Program-made: the position numbers and the translations under genes
NCBI GenBank assembly: GCA_910576655.1
Contig: CAJTJC010000005.1
Coordinates: forward strand, 48,835 to 112,834
DNA length: 64,000 bases
Source of the DNA: an uncultured Christensenella sp.
GTDB lineage: Bacteria; Bacillota; Clostridia; Christensenellales; Borkfalkiaceae
Direction: 5' to 3'
Notes under the pieces: model-generated
Told to the model about the DNA's origin: nothing
Databases searched by the model: none
What the model saw: only the letters and a program-made list of their open reading frames with translations
Part shown: positions 25,063-35,304 of the stretch, one piece after another
Numbering within the stretch: the first letter of the stretch is position 1
Layout of the letters: every line of letters starts with the position of its first letter

Positions 25063-28053
25063 CTATTTATGGTCCTTCCAGTAACAGCAGTCTTTATATT
25101 TCTTCCCCGAACCGCAGGGGCAAGGGTCGTTTCTGCCGATACGCGTGTTTTTGTCCGCCACTTTGGGCTGAGCCTTACCGCCTATATTGGTAAACAATTC
25201 CTTGGGTGCTTCGGGGGCGCCGCCTACCGCTACGCTGCCGTCCGATACGGGTTTTGCCGGCGCTGACGGCGCGGGGGCATCGGCTTTCCGAGCTTCCGAC
25301 GCGCGTTCGTCTGCAACCTGCCTTGCTCTTTCCGCTACCGACGGATTGAGCGCGCCGGGGCGGGGAATAGGTCTGCCCGGCTGAACGCGGACTATCCTGC
25401 CCTTTAAAAGACGGGAAACGGTTGTCGTCTGTATACGGTCAATCATTTCCATAAACATATCGTAGCCTTCCTGCTTATAGGCGATAACGGGGTCCTGCTG
25501 GGCGTAGCCGCGCAGACCAATACCCTTTCTGAGCTGGTCCATTGCGTCAATGTGGTCAATCCAGTTTCTGTCGACGGCGCGCAGCAGCTCGTTACGCTCT
25601 ATCTGGTAGTAGTCTACCTGCATGTTCGTTTCCTGTCTGATATTTACTATCTTCTGTTCGTAAGCCTTGGTAACTTCCTTAGTGATTTTGTTGATAGCCT
25701 GCTGATATTCCCACTTATCAAGCATATCGCGCGTAATTTCGAACGTACACTCGTCGGGATAAACCTTTTGTATAAGCGCCTCGTTCAACGCAGTCTCGTC
25801 CCATTTTTCGGGCATAGCGTCTACGTTTACCGTTTCCGCAACGATTTTTTCGATATAGTCGGGAATGAACTTCAAAATTTCCTCGTGGATATTCTGACCG
25901 CGCAGCACCCTCATACGCTCGCCGTAAATGGTTTTACGCTGCTCGTTCATAACCTCGTCGTATTGAAGGGTATGCTTTCTTATACCGAAGTTTCTGCCCT
26001 CTATCGCCCTCTGAGCGTTTTCCACGCTGCCCGAAAGCATTTTTGATTGCAGGCACTGGTCCTCTTCGATTTTGAAAATTTCATAAAGTCTCTTCATTCT
26101 CTCGCCGCCAAACCTCTTTGCAAGGTCGTCTTCGAGAGATATAAAGAATATCGACGCGCCGGGGTCGCCCTGTCGTCCGCTTCGTCCGCGGAGCTGGTTG
26201 TCGATACGACGCGACTCGTGCCGCTCGGTACCGAGTATGCAAAGTCCGCCCGCAGCGACGACCTTTTCCTTTTCGGCTGCCGTTTCGGCTTTATAGTTGT
26301 CGTAAAGCTCGGCGTATCTTTCCCTTGCCTTCGTCTCCTCGGGGGTGAACTCCCTATCGGCGTAGGAAATCGCCGTTTCTATCATTTCGTGGTCGTAACC
26401 CTCTTCGCGCATACGCTTTTTGGCAAGGTATTCGGGGTTACCGCCGAGCAGAATATCGGTACCGCGGCCCGCCATGTTGGTGGCTATCGTAACCGCGCCG
26501 AATCTGCCCGCCTGAGCTACTATTTCGGCCTCGCGCTCGTGGTTCTTTGCATTCAGGATATTGTGCTTGATGCCGTTTCTTCTCAAAAGCCTTGAAATCT
26601 CTTCCGACTTGTCGACGGTGACGGTACCTATCAGGATAGGCTGCCCCTTTTCGTGACGCTCGACGACCTCGTTTACGATTGCCTTTTTCTTGCCCTCTAC
26701 GGTCGAATAAATCATATCCGCGTAGTCCACGCGCTGAACGGGGCGGTTGGTGGGTATTTCAACTACGTCGAGCGAGTAAATAGTTCTGAACTCGTCCTCT
26801 TCGGTCTTAGCAGTACCCGTCATACCCGAAAGCTTGTTGTAAAGACGGAAATAGTTCTGGAAGGTAACCGTTGCGTGGGTCTTGTTCTCGTCCTTGACCT
26901 TGACCTTTTCCTTCGCCTCGATTGCCTGATGCAAGCCGTCGGAATATCTTCTGCCGTTGAGAACACGACCCGTAAATTCGTCTACGATTAAAATTTCGCC
27001 GTCGTCGGAAACGATATAGTCCTCGTCGCGGCTGAACAGCTCGTGCGCTTTCAACGCCTGCTGAATGTGGTGGTTAAGCTCTGCGTTCTCTATATCGCCG
27101 AGGTTGGGGATATTGAAGAAGCGCTCCGCCTTTTCCGCGCCCTTTTCGGTAATAGTTACGGACTTATCCTTTCTGTCGATTATATAGTCCCAGTTTTCCA
27201 TTTCCTGCAAAATGGCGGTAAGCCTGTCCTGAGCCTCTTGCTCTTTTTCGCTGAGCTCTTTTTTCTTGCGGGAAGGGGCTTTCTTTTCTGCGTCCTTCTT
27301 GTCGTCGTCAAAGCCGCCCGAAAGCGTACGGACGAATTTATCCACCTGCTCGTACAGTACCGAGCTTTGCCCGCCCCTGCCCGAGATAATCAGAGGCGTT
27401 CTCGCCTCGTCGATTAATATAGAGTCGACCTCGTCGATTATACAGAAGTTAAGCTCGCGTTGAACCATTGCGGGGATAGAGGTTTTCAAATTGTCGCGCA
27501 GGTAGTCGAAGCCGAGCTCGTTATTCGTTGCGTAGATTATATCGCACTTATAAGCCTTCTGCTTTTCGTCGTCGTCCATACCGGGAACGACCACGCCGAC
27601 GGTAAGACCCATAAATTTATGAACCTTGCCCATCCACTCGGCGTCACGCTTTGCAAGATAGTCGTTGACGGTAACGATATGCACGCCCTTGCCCGTAAGC
27701 GCGTTGAGGTATGCGGGCAGGGTTGAAACGAGGGTCTTACCTTCACCCGTCTTCATTTCGGCAATTCTGCCCTGATGCAGACAGATACCGCCGACAATCT
27801 GCACGTGGAAGTGCTTCATTTTGAGTACGCGCCAGCTTGCCTCGCGCAGCGCCGCGAACGCGTCGAATAAAATATCGTCAAGCGTTTCGCCTGCGGCAAG
27901 CCTGTCCTTCAAAATTTTTGTCTGACCCTTTAATTCCTCGTCAGACATAGCCGCGTACTTCGGCTCCAATTCCTCGACCTGTAAAGCAAGCTTATTCAGC
28001 TTTTTAAGGCTTTTTCTGCTGTCCGAACCCAAAATATATTTTATAAGTCCCAT
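25063..28053 (-). CDS. secA: Preprotein translocase ATPase SecA
   Basis: The 996-residue motor protein drives protein export through SecYEG. It has Walker A MKTGEGKTL (~residues 103-111), the DEVD Walker B, the preprotein cross-linking domain, helicase motif TNMAGRGTDI, and a C-terminal zinc-binding SEC-C motif (RNDPCPCGSGKKYKDCC). It is longer than the ~840 residues of B. subtilis SecA, mainly by an insertion rich in Lys/Glu around residues 250-275 and a Pro/Ala-rich C-terminal linker. Own promoter at 28108-28136. Confidence 0.98.
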   Translation of the reverse strand: MGLIKYILGSDSRKSLKKLNKLALQVEELEPKYAAMSDEELKGQTKILKDRLAAGETLDDILFDAFAALREASWRVLKMKHFHVQIVGGICLHQGRIAEMKTGEGKTLVSTLPAYLNALTGKGVHIVTVNDYLAKRDAEWMGKVHKFMGLTVGVVVPGMDDDEKQKAYKCDIIYATNNELGFDYLRDNLKTSIPAMVQRELNFCIIDEVDSILIDEARTPLIISGRGGQSSVLYEQVDKFVRTLSGGFDDDKKDAEKKAPSRKKKELSEKEQEAQDRLTAILQEMENWDYIIDRKDKSVTITEKGAEKAERFFNIPNLGDIENAELNHHIQQALKAHELFSRDEDYIVSDDGEILIVDEFTGRVLNGRRYSDGLHQAIEAKEKVKVKDENKTHATVTFQNYFRLYNKLSGMTGTAKTEEDEFRTIYSLDVVEIPTNRPVQRVDYADMIYSTVEGKKKAIVNEVVERHEKGQPILIGTVTVDKSEEISRLLRRNGIKHNILNAKNHEREAEIVAQAGRFGAVTIATNMAGRGTDILLGGNPEYLAKKRMREEGYDHEMIETAISYADREFTPEETKARERYAELYDNYKAETAAEKEKVVAAGGLCILGTERHESRRIDNQLRGRSGRQGDPGASIFFISLEDDLAKRFGGERMKRLYEIFKIEEDQCLQSKMLSGSVENAQRAIEGRNFGIRKHTLQYDEVMNEQRKTIYGERMRVLRGQNIHEEILKFIPDYIEKIVAETVNVDAMPEKWDETALNEALIQKVYPDECTFEITRDMLDKWEYQQAINKITKEVTKAYEQKIVNIRQETNMQVDYYQIERNELLRAVDRNWIDHIDAMDQLRKGIGLRGYAQQDPVIAYKQEGYDMFMEMIDRIQTTTVSRLLKGRIVRVQPGRPIPRPGALNPSVAERARQVADERASEARKADAPAPSAPAKPVSDGSVAVGGAPEAPKELFTNIGGKAQPKVADKNTRIGRNDPCPCGSGKKYKDCCYWKDHK

Positions 28054-28107
28054 AATATCTCCGTTGCAAATAGAGTACAGTAACCCTATGATATTTCATT
28101 ATATTTA

Positions 28108-28136
28108 ATTGTACTATATTTTAAACGATATGTAAA
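28108..28136 (-). promoter_or_regulatory. SigmaA promoter of secA
   Basis: TTTACA (28136-28131), 17 bases, TACAAT (28113-28108) on the minus strand; GGAGAT ribosome site precedes the ATG at 28053. Confidence 0.65.
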
Positions 28137-28170
28137 ATTGTTTTTTAAATAAAAACGGAAAATTTTAGTA

Positions 28171-28205
28171 AAAAATCCCTGCCGTTTTATATAGCAGGGA
28201 TTTTT
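28171..28205. terminator. Terminator of the plsX-rnc-smc-ftsY operon
   Basis: AAAAATCCCTGC pairs with GCAGGGATTTTT around an 11-base loop; flanked by A/T runs on both sides, 25 bases after the ftsY stop. Confidence 0.85.
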
Positions 28206-28229
28206 TAAATAATATATTGCCAATTACGG

Positions 28230-29126
28230 TTACAGCAACGCTTCGACGAAGTCTTCGGCGGAAAATTTTTCAAGGTCTTCAAGCTTTTCGCCCGTACCTA
28301 CGAACGCGACGGGAATTGCAAGCTCGTTACAAAGCGATACTACGAAGCCGCCCTTTGCCGAGCTGTCGAGCTTGGTCAAAACTATGCCGTCAAGCTCTAC
28401 GCTTTCGTCGAATACCTCCGCCTGATTTACGGCGTTGCCGCCGGTGGTAGCGTCGAGAATAAGCAGCTTATAAAAGTTATATTCGGGACACTCGCGCTGT
28501 ACGGTGCGCGACATCTTTTTCAGCTCTTCCATTAAATTGGCTTTGACGTGAAGCCTGCCCGCCGTGTCTATAATTACTACGTCGGTCTTTTTGGCTTTCG
28601 CCGACGACAGCGCGTCGAACACGACAGCGGAAGGGTCGCTGCCCTCCTCGTGCTTGACGATACGCACCTTTGCCCTGTCCGCCCACACGGTAAGCTGGTC
28701 TGCGGCAGCCGCGCGGAAGGTGTCCGCAGCCGCAACCACTACGCTCTTTTTCTGCGAAATGAAATAATTCGCAAGCTTGCCGACCGTCGTCGTTTTGCCG
28801 ACGCCGTTCACGCCGACGAGCATTATAATAGCGGGGTATTTTATATCAAGCTCCTCCGCCTCGGTCAGCTTTTCCTCTAAAATATCCTTTAAAAGGTCGG
28901 TGACGAAATCCTTGTCTTTAAGCTTTTCCTTTTTGGCTTCGGCTTTCAGCTCGTCCACAATTTCCTCGGCAGTGGTCACGGAAATATCCGCGCTTATTAA
29001 AATTTCTTCAAGCTCGTCGTAAAATTCCGCGTCGGGCTTATTTTTGGAAAACAGACCCGAGAGAGCGCCCGAAAGCCCCTCCCGCGTCTTTTTCATTGCA
29101 TTTTTTAATTTGGAAAAAAGTCCCAT
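28230..29126 (-). CDS. ftsY: Signal recognition particle receptor FtsY
   Basis: The 298-residue SRP GTPase has a short basic amphipathic N-terminus, the N domain (to ~90) and the G domain with GVNGVGKTTT, the 'DTFRAAAADQL' insertion, DTAGR and TKLD. It receives ribosome-SRP complexes at the membrane. It lies 15 bases after smc in the conserved rnc-smc-ftsY order. The acidic A domain of enteric FtsY is absent, as is usual in Bacillota. Confidence 0.97.
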   Translation of the reverse strand: MGLFSKLKNAMKKTREGLSGALSGLFSKNKPDAEFYDELEEILISADISVTTAEEIVDELKAEAKKEKLKDKDFVTDLLKDILEEKLTEAEELDIKYPAIIMLVGVNGVGKTTTVGKLANYFISQKKSVVVAAADTFRAAAADQLTVWADRAKVRIVKHEEGSDPSAVVFDALSSAKAKKTDVVIIDTAGRLHVKANLMEELKKMSRTVQRECPEYNFYKLLILDATTGGNAVNQAEVFDESVELDGIVLTKLDSSAKGGFVVSLCNELAIPVAFVGTGEKLEDLEKFSAEDFVEALL

Positions 29127-29140
29127 TTTATTTACCTTAA

Positions 29141-32100
29141 TTACTCTATGGTGTCGCCACCCAAACGGCTTTCAACCTCGGATAACTTGACGGAAACTAT
29201 TTTTGAAACACCCTTTTCTTCCATTGTAACACCGAAAAGAATATCGGCGTTTTCCATAGTAGGCTTACGGTGGGTAATAACGATAAACTGAGTGTCGGAC
29301 GAGAATTTTTTAAGATACTTGGCGTAGCGCGCTACGTTCGCCTCGTCGAGCGCCGCTTCGATTTCGTCGAGCACGCAGAAGGGCATAGGTCTCATTCTGA
29401 TAATAGCAAACAGAATGGCGATAGCGGTCAACGCTCGCTCGCCGCCCGAAAGAAGCGAAATTTTGGTAAGCTTCTTACCGGGAGGGCAGGCGATAATTTC
29501 CACGCCCGCGTTGAGAGGGTCGTCACAGTCGGTATAGTCGAGCTGCAATTCCGCCCTGCCGCCGCCGAACAGCTCTTTAAAGGTGTGCTTGAAGTTTTCG
29601 TTTATGGTGTTGAAGCCCTCGTCGAAAATTTTAAGCATTTCTGCGCGAATATCGTCGAGCGCGACAGTCAAATCGGAAATCGCCTTTTCGAGGTCTTCCT
29701 TTTCAACCAGCATTTTTTCGTAGCGTTCGGAAAGCTCGTCGTATTCCTCAACGGCGTTATGGTTGACGGGTCCGAGCATTGTAATCGCCCTTTTAAGTCC
29801 CGAAATGGTCTGATTGGACGAGCTTGTGTCGTAGCCCTCTTCCTTATATTTAAGGCAACCCTCGTAATCCTCGCCGTATTCCTCGGAAATACGGGTCTGC
29901 AAATATTCGAGGTCGCTGTCAATCTTCTGCAACGCAAGCGCAAGCTTGCTCTGCTCCTGCGTGAGCTCTTCCTTTTCCTTATAGGCTGCAAGACGCTCGC
30001 TGTCGTAGTGCATTATGCGCTGGTTTAATTCGTCCTTGCGCTTCTGAACCTCGCTTACCTGACGGTTGAGGTCTGCAACGACCTCCTGCTCCTCCTCGGA
30101 AAGCGCAGCCTTTTGCGCGGCGGAGGTAAAGCTCTGCATTTCCGCCTCTATCTGCGGTATGCTCGCCTTGGTGCTTTCAAGCCGTTCGGAAAGCTCCGAC
30201 CGCTCTACGTTGAGGCGTTTTACGTTCTCTTCGCCCGACTTTATCGCGCTTTCGAGCGACGCTATTTCCACGAGCAACGCGTTCAGCCGTTCGGTCTTTT
30301 CGCTGCGCTCGGCAACCAGTCTGTCGTATTCTGCGGACATATCGTCCATTGCAGAGGACGCCTTGTCCTTTTGCTCGGTCAAATCGCTTGCGCCCTTGCT
30401 TATTCCCGAATACTCGCTGTCAAGTCCCGAAAGTCTGTCGGTAAGCGCCTTTTGCGACTGCCCGTAAGCAGCGTACTCGCTCTCTGCGTCGGTAACCGCC
30501 GCAAGTAGCGATGCCTGCTTTTCGGTGACTGCGGCAAGCTCCATGCGTGCATCCTGCAAGCGCTTTATAAGCTGCTGCTGTTCAGTCGCCGCGTCCGTCT
30601 TTTTGCCGTTCAGCTCTTTATGCTTTTCCTCCATACGCACAAGCGACTGTTTTTTGCTTTGTATACTTTCTTCTATTTCCTGTATTCTGCGCTCGTTTGC
30701 AAGCAAGTTACCCGCAATTTCTCGTTTGGAGCCGCCCGTCATAGAACCCGACGTTGAAATGACGTCGCCGTCAAGCGTGACTATCTTAAATGCGCGCGGG
30801 TATCTGCGTGCTATCTGCGTGGCATTTTGAATATTGTCGACGATTAGAGTATTGCCCAAAAGATTATGTATTACGTTTTCGAACTTCTTGTCGTATTTGA
30901 CGAGATTAATCGCAAATCCGATTGCTCCCGTATCGCGCACAGCAGACTTAATCTCGTTGTTTTCAACTCTCGGACGAAGCGCGTCTATGGGCAGAAAAGT
31001 AACCTGACCGCCGCGCGTGCGTTTGAGGTACTCGATTAAATCCTTTGCGTCGTCGCGCGAATTCGTGACTACGTTCTGCATTGCGCCGCCGAACGCCGTT
31101 TCGATAGCGACCTCGTAATCGCCGTCACAGCGTACTATATCGGCGATAAGTCCCGCAATTTTTTCTGACAAATACAAGTCGTTTTTAGCCTGACTGAGCA
31201 GTTTTTTGACCGAATAAGTATATCCGTCGAACCTGTCGCGCAAGGCGCGGCAGGTAGTCAGACTGTCGTTAAGGCTTGCTATCTGAGCCTGCGTATCGTA
31301 GGTCTGACGGATTAACTGCTGAATTTTTTCCTCGACCTCGCGCGTTTTTGCCTCCGCCTGTTCAAGCAGCTCGTTCTCGTTACCCAGCAACCCGTTCAGC
31401 GTCTTGCTGCGCTCGATACTGGCGTCGTACTCGCCCTTAACCGCGTCGCGGCGGGCGTGTATCTTTTCCATTTCCGCGTTGATTTCGGCAAGCCTTTCTT
31501 TAAGCAAATCCTTCTGCGCGGAAAGCGAGCCCATGTTCTGCCGCATTTCGGAAAGGTCCTTGAAGGTATCGAGCACCTTTTTTCTATGCTCGCCCGTCAT
31601 ATATTCGTAATTGGCGATTTTCTGCGCCAGCTCGTCGAGCTGGGCACGGAAGGTATCCGTCTGACCGCGCAGATTGTTTATTCTGTCGCCGTTGCGTTCC
31701 GCGTAGGCGTCAGCCCTTCTTATCTCTCTGTCAATGTCGTCTATACGCTTTGAGGAATACGCGATATCCTCCTGCGCGGCGGCAAGCTTAGCCTTGACCG
31801 AGCGCGCCTTTTCGGTAAACAGCTTGCTTTCGCCGCTTCTATGCTCGATGCCGACCTCGTAACGGCGCAGGCGTTCGTTCAAATCACGCAGCTCGTTATC
31901 CGCTGCGGCAACCTCGTCGCGGCGGTTCTGATATTCGGAAAGCAGCTTTTCGGACAGAGCCGTAACCTCGTTAATGCGATTTGCTATTTTGAAAGCCTTG
32001 GTGTTAAGCGCTTCCTTTTCGCCCGCCGCGCTGTCGTGGCGGACTATGTACAAATTCATTTCGTGGTGTCTTAATTGCGAATACAGCTCTCTGTATTTGA

Positions 32101-32740
32101 GCGCGTTTTCCGAAGCGCGCTTCAAGGGACCTATCTGACGCTCGACCTCCTGCATACGCTGAGCGAACACGTACAGATTTTCCTTGGACGAATTAAGCTT
32201 TCTTTCCGCGTCCGCCTTTCTGTCCTTAAACACGACGATACCCGTCGCCTCTTCGAAAATCGAACGCCTGTCCTCGGGCTTCGCGTTCATAATCTGCTCT
32301 ATTCTGCCCTGACCGATAATCGAGTAACCCTCTTTCGCAGCGCCCGCGCCGTGCAACAGCGAGGTAAGCACCTTCATACGCGAAGGCTGCTTGTTTAAAA
32401 GATATTCGCTGTCGCCGTTGCGGTAAAGGCGGCGGGTCATTTCGACCTCGTCGCAGTCTATGTCGAATATTCTTTTCGTGTTGTCGAAAGTCAGCGTTAC
32501 CTCGCAGAACGACATCTGGCGGCGCGCTTCCGTACCGCCGAAAATTACGTCGAGCATCTGCGAACCGCGCATCATCTTTGCCGACTGCTCGCCGAGAACC
32601 CAGCGGATAGCGTCGGCGACGTTCGACTTGCCGCAGCCGTTGGGACCGACTATACAGGTTACGCCCTCGCCGAGGGGTATTACCGTCTTGTCGGCAAAAG
32701 ATTTGAAGCCGACTAATTGTATCTGTTTAAACTGATTCAT
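29141..32740 (-). CDS. smc: Chromosome segregation protein SMC
   Basis: The 1199-residue protein has Walker A (GPNGCGKSN, residues ~32-40), two long coiled coils around a hinge (~510-680 with 'GSMTGGSKREIAG'), the ABC signature LSGGERALTA and Walker B 'CVLDEIEAALDEAN'. With ScpA and ScpB it forms the condensin-like loop extruder. Its ATG overlaps the rnc stop (ATGA). Confidence 0.98.
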   Translation of the reverse strand: MNQFKQIQLVGFKSFADKTVIPLGEGVTCIVGPNGCGKSNVADAIRWVLGEQSAKMMRGSQMLDVIFGGTEARRQMSFCEVTLTFDNTKRIFDIDCDEVEMTRRLYRNGDSEYLLNKQPSRMKVLTSLLHGAGAAKEGYSIIGQGRIEQIMNAKPEDRRSIFEEATGIVVFKDRKADAERKLNSSKENLYVFAQRMQEVERQIGPLKRASENALKYRELYSQLRHHEMNLYIVRHDSAAGEKEALNTKAFKIANRINEVTALSEKLLSEYQNRRDEVAAADNELRDLNERLRRYEVGIEHRSGESKLFTEKARSVKAKLAAAQEDIAYSSKRIDDIDREIRRADAYAERNGDRINNLRGQTDTFRAQLDELAQKIANYEYMTGEHRKKVLDTFKDLSEMRQNMGSLSAQKDLLKERLAEINAEMEKIHARRDAVKGEYDASIERSKTLNGLLGNENELLEQAEAKTREVEEKIQQLIRQTYDTQAQIASLNDSLTTCRALRDRFDGYTYSVKKLLSQAKNDLYLSEKIAGLIADIVRCDGDYEVAIETAFGGAMQNVVTNSRDDAKDLIEYLKRTRGGQVTFLPIDALRPRVENNEIKSAVRDTGAIGFAINLVKYDKKFENVIHNLLGNTLIVDNIQNATQIARRYPRAFKIVTLDGDVISTSGSMTGGSKREIAGNLLANERRIQEIEESIQSKKQSLVRMEEKHKELNGKKTDAATEQQQLIKRLQDARMELAAVTEKQASLLAAVTDAESEYAAYGQSQKALTDRLSGLDSEYSGISKGASDLTEQKDKASSAMDDMSAEYDRLVAERSEKTERLNALLVEIASLESAIKSGEENVKRLNVERSELSERLESTKASIPQIEAEMQSFTSAAQKAALSEEEQEVVADLNRQVSEVQKRKDELNQRIMHYDSERLAAYKEKEELTQEQSKLALALQKIDSDLEYLQTRISEEYGEDYEGCLKYKEEGYDTSSSNQTISGLKRAITMLGPVNHNAVEEYDELSERYEKMLVEKEDLEKAISDLTVALDDIRAEMLKIFDEGFNTINENFKHTFKELFGGGRAELQLDYTDCDDPLNAGVEIIACPPGKKLTKISLLSGGERALTAIAILFAIIRMRPMPFCVLDEIEAALDEANVARYAKYLKKFSSDTQFIVITHRKPTMENADILFGVTMEEKGVSKIVSVKLSEVESRLGGDTIE

Positions 32741-33372
32741 TTTAATCCTTTAACTTCCAAATATTCCAGCGCGTCCTTTGCGGCAAGCTGCTCGGCAGGT
32801 CTTACGCTGTCCGCTTCGCCCGAAAAGGTTTTTCCGCGCACGGTAATTTTAACTTCGAATCTGTGTTTGCGCGCGTTGCCTATATCCGTATGGATATATT
32901 CGGGAACGGACTCTCCCGCGCCCTGCAACAGCTCCTGCAATCTGCCCTTGTAGTTGATTGCAGCCTCCGCGGAAAAGTCGAGCGTGGAAAACACGAAAGA
33001 CTTTGCCGCCTGCATTCCTCCGTCGAGGTAAATCGCCGCGGTCACCGCCTCGTATACGGACGGCACCGCCTTTTTGTTGTTCAAATCGGTTTTGCCGCGG
33101 ATAATAAGCCTGTCCAGCCCCAGCCTTTCGGAAACGGGCGTCAGCGCCGCGTCCGAAACGAGCGCCTTGCGCCGTTCGGTCAGCTCGCCCTCGCTGTCCG
33201 CTTCGGTGAATATCCGTTCGGAAACGATAAATTCGAGCACGGCGTCGCCGAAAAACTCCAACAGCTGATTATTGTCATCCGACGCCGACGCCACCGTCAG
33301 CGCGCGCCGCAGAAGATTTTTGTCCTTAAAAGTATAATTTATCGCCGCTTCCGCCTGCCCGATATTATTCAT
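32737..33372 (-). CDS. rnc: Ribonuclease III
   Basis: The 211-residue protein has the RNase III signature (LLEFFGDAVLEF, residues ~38-49) with the catalytic acidic residues, and a C-terminal double-stranded RNA-binding domain. It processes rRNA precursors and structured RNAs. It is slightly short for the family (~225-235). Overlaps plsX by 8 bases and smc by 4. Confidence 0.96.
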   Translation of the reverse strand: MNNIGQAEAAINYTFKDKNLLRRALTVASASDDNNQLLEFFGDAVLEFIVSERIFTEADSEGELTERRKALVSDAALTPVSERLGLDRLIIRGKTDLNNKKAVPSVYEAVTAAIYLDGGMQAAKSFVFSTLDFSAEAAINYKGRLQELLQGAGESVPEYIHTDIGNARKHRFEVKITVRGKTFSGEADSVRPAEQLAAKDALEYLEVKGLK

Positions 33373-34387
33373 TGTCCACCGTAAAGTCTACGTTTTCGAG
33401 CAGCTTTTCCACCGAGCCTATCAGTCCGTTGCGGTAAACGCCGGCGGCGTTTGCTATCGAGTTGGCTATCGTAACGGGCTTCGAGGTGCCGTGGCTCTTT
33501 ATCACGGGCTTTTTAAGCCCCAGAAGCAGCGCGCCGCCAACCTTGTCGAAATCGAGCTGGGCGCGCATACGCTTTATTGCCTTGCGTATGAATAGGTAGC
33601 CGAGCTTCGTCGAAAGCGAAGCGGAAAGCTCTTTTTTCATAATACCAAGCACCAACTTGCCGCAGCCCTCTATCGATTTAAGCGCGATATTGCCCGAAAA
33701 ACCGTCCGCGACCACCACGTCGCAGTCGCCTGTCGTTATATCCCTGCCCTCGACGTTGCCGATAAAATTGACGTCCTTCATTTCGCTCATAAGCTTGTAC
33801 GTTTCCTGACGGAGCGGGTCGCCCTTGTGCTCCTCGGTGCCGTTGTTCAAAAGTCCGATTTTGGGATTTTCAATACCGAACGCAGCAGATGCGTACGCGC
33901 TGCCCAAAAGCGCGAACTGACAAAGCATTACGCTTTTGCACTCGGCGTTGGCGCCGCAGTCTACGAGAAGGGTCATTCCTCCGCGCGAGTTGGGAATGGC
34001 GCAGCACAACGCGGGGCGTTTTATTCCGCGTATTCTGCCGAGTATAAGCTGTCCGCCGACAATCGTCGCGCCCGTAGAGCCCGCCGTAACCAGTCCGCAT
34101 ATTTCGTCCTGCTTTTTGAGCATCCAGTACGCTGCGATAAGCGAAGATTGCTTGCGCTTAACGGCCTCGGTCGGAATATCGTTCATATCAATAACGTCGG
34201 GACAGTCGACGATTTCAAGACGCGAGCGGTCGTAGCTGTATTTTTTCAGCTCGGTCTCGATAACGTCCTTTCTTCCCGTAAGTATCAGGGATAACTCCCT
34301 GTCCCTTTCAAGCGCGAGAACCGCGCCCCCTACGGTTGACTGAGGCGCGTTGTCCCCGCCCATTGCGTCCAAAATGATTTTTGTCAT
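33365..34387 (-). CDS. plsX: Phosphate acyltransferase PlsX
   Basis: The 340-residue protein opens with ILDAMGGDNAP and has 'TAGSTGA' and 'DGFSGNI', all PlsX signatures. It converts acyl-ACP to acyl-phosphate, the first step of phospholipid synthesis in the PlsX/PlsY route. acpP, commonly found between plsX and rnc, is missing here. First gene of the operon with its own promoter. Confidence 0.97.
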   Translation of the reverse strand: MTKIILDAMGGDNAPQSTVGGAVLALERDRELSLILTGRKDVIETELKKYSYDRSRLEIVDCPDVIDMNDIPTEAVKRKQSSLIAAYWMLKKQDEICGLVTAGSTGATIVGGQLILGRIRGIKRPALCCAIPNSRGGMTLLVDCGANAECKSVMLCQFALLGSAYASAAFGIENPKIGLLNNGTEEHKGDPLRQETYKLMSEMKDVNFIGNVEGRDITTGDCDVVVADGFSGNIALKSIEGCGKLVLGIMKKELSASLSTKLGYLFIRKAIKRMRAQLDFDKVGGALLLGLKKPVIKSHGTSKPVTIANSIANAAGVYRNGLIGSVEKLLENVDFTVDNE

Positions 34388-34422
34388 AATAATTCTCTCA
34401 GATTAAAATTTCGCTGTTTATC

Positions 34423-34451
34423 ATTATAACATACGCGCGCGGAAAAGACAA
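34423..34451 (-). promoter_or_regulatory. SigmaA promoter of the plsX operon
   Basis: TTGTCT (34451-34446), 17 bases, TATAAT (34428-34423) on the minus strand. Confidence 0.6.
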
Positions 34452-34455
34452 ACAA

Positions 34456-35304
34456 TTACGAAAAAATATTTTCGTTAATTTCGGGTAAGGGAATTTCGGG
34501 TAAGGGAATTTCGGGCGGCAGCTCCTCGACTTTATAGGTCACGCGCTTTTGCGGGGCGTACTTGTCGCGGCGCAGCAGCACTTCGCGCGAAACTCCGCCG
34601 CGCGTAACAGTCAGATAGCTTTCGCTTATAATCCCGTCCTTGCCGGAACGCACAAGCGTTTGATTGTCGGTAAATTCCTCGGGCGCGGGTATCGAGCCCG
34701 TAACGACCGAACGGCAGGCGTACCGCGCGCCGAAATCTCTGCCGTAAATTTTAAAGGTAATAAAATTTTTGCCCGTTTCGGACGTTATATAAATGGTGCT
34801 GCCGGTGGTGTTTTCGAAGCGCAAATCGTAAAAGGTACCGCTGACCATAGCGTCGCGCGAGGGCGGAACGTAGCTTACGGGCAGCGAGTGCGGGTGATAT
34901 TCGCGCACCTTGCAGCCCGACAGCAGCGCGGCGTTGTACAGCGTGGTGCTTACCTGACACACTCCTCCGCCAACCCCCTCTACGAATTCGCCGTCCTTGA
35001 TTATAGCGGCGCGCTTAAAGCCGCGCTCGGGCGTTCTCTGCCCGACGGTCGCGTTAAACGAAAACACCTCGCCGTTTGCAATAACGCAGCCGCTTATAAA
35101 CCTCGCCGCAAGCCGTATATTGTGCGAACGCGCCTCATTGCCGCCGTCGAAGCGGGTAGTGTACGACGACAGCAAGCGCACGTCGAACTTTTCAGGCTGC
35201 GACACGGTGTGAAATCCGCAGCAAAAAATAAAGCCCGCCAACGAGGCGAGCAGTATAACAGTTTTTAAGTAATTCCAAGTTTTTCGCAAAGCTCCGTACC
35301 GCAA
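34456..35304 (-). CDS. VanW family membrane-anchored protein
   Basis: The ~282-residue product has an N-terminal membrane anchor (residues ~14-31) and the VanW domain with 'FSFNATVGQRT' and 'GGGVCQVSTTLYNAAL'. A short G5-like region follows. The C-terminus holds PEIPLPEI repeats encoded by two identical 15-bp units (34483-34497 and 34498-34512). VanW proteins are envelope-associated in Bacillota and of unknown biochemical role; resistance to vancomycin should not be assumed. The open frame begins with TTG at 35304 without a good ribosome site and overlaps the PHP gene by 40 bases, so the true start may be a little downstream. Confidence 0.85.
   Translation of the reverse strand: MRYGALRKTWNYLKTVILLASLAGFIFCCGFHTVSQPEKFDVRLLSSYTTRFDGGNEARSHNIRLAARFISGCVIANGEVFSFNATVGQRTPERGFKRAAIIKDGEFVEGVGGGVCQVSTTLYNAALLSGCKVREYHPHSLPVSYVPPSRDAMVSGTFYDLRFENTTGSTIYITSETGKNFITFKIYGRDFGARYACRSVVTGSIPAPEEFTDNQTLVRSGKDGIISESYLTVTRGGVSREVLLRRDKYAPQKRVTYKVEELPPEIPLPEIPLPEINENIFS

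Noticed and set aside
34456..35304. VanW homologue as evidence of vancomycin resistance
   Set aside because: VanW-domain proteins are common in Bacillota without van clusters, and no vanHAX or vanRS genes are present.
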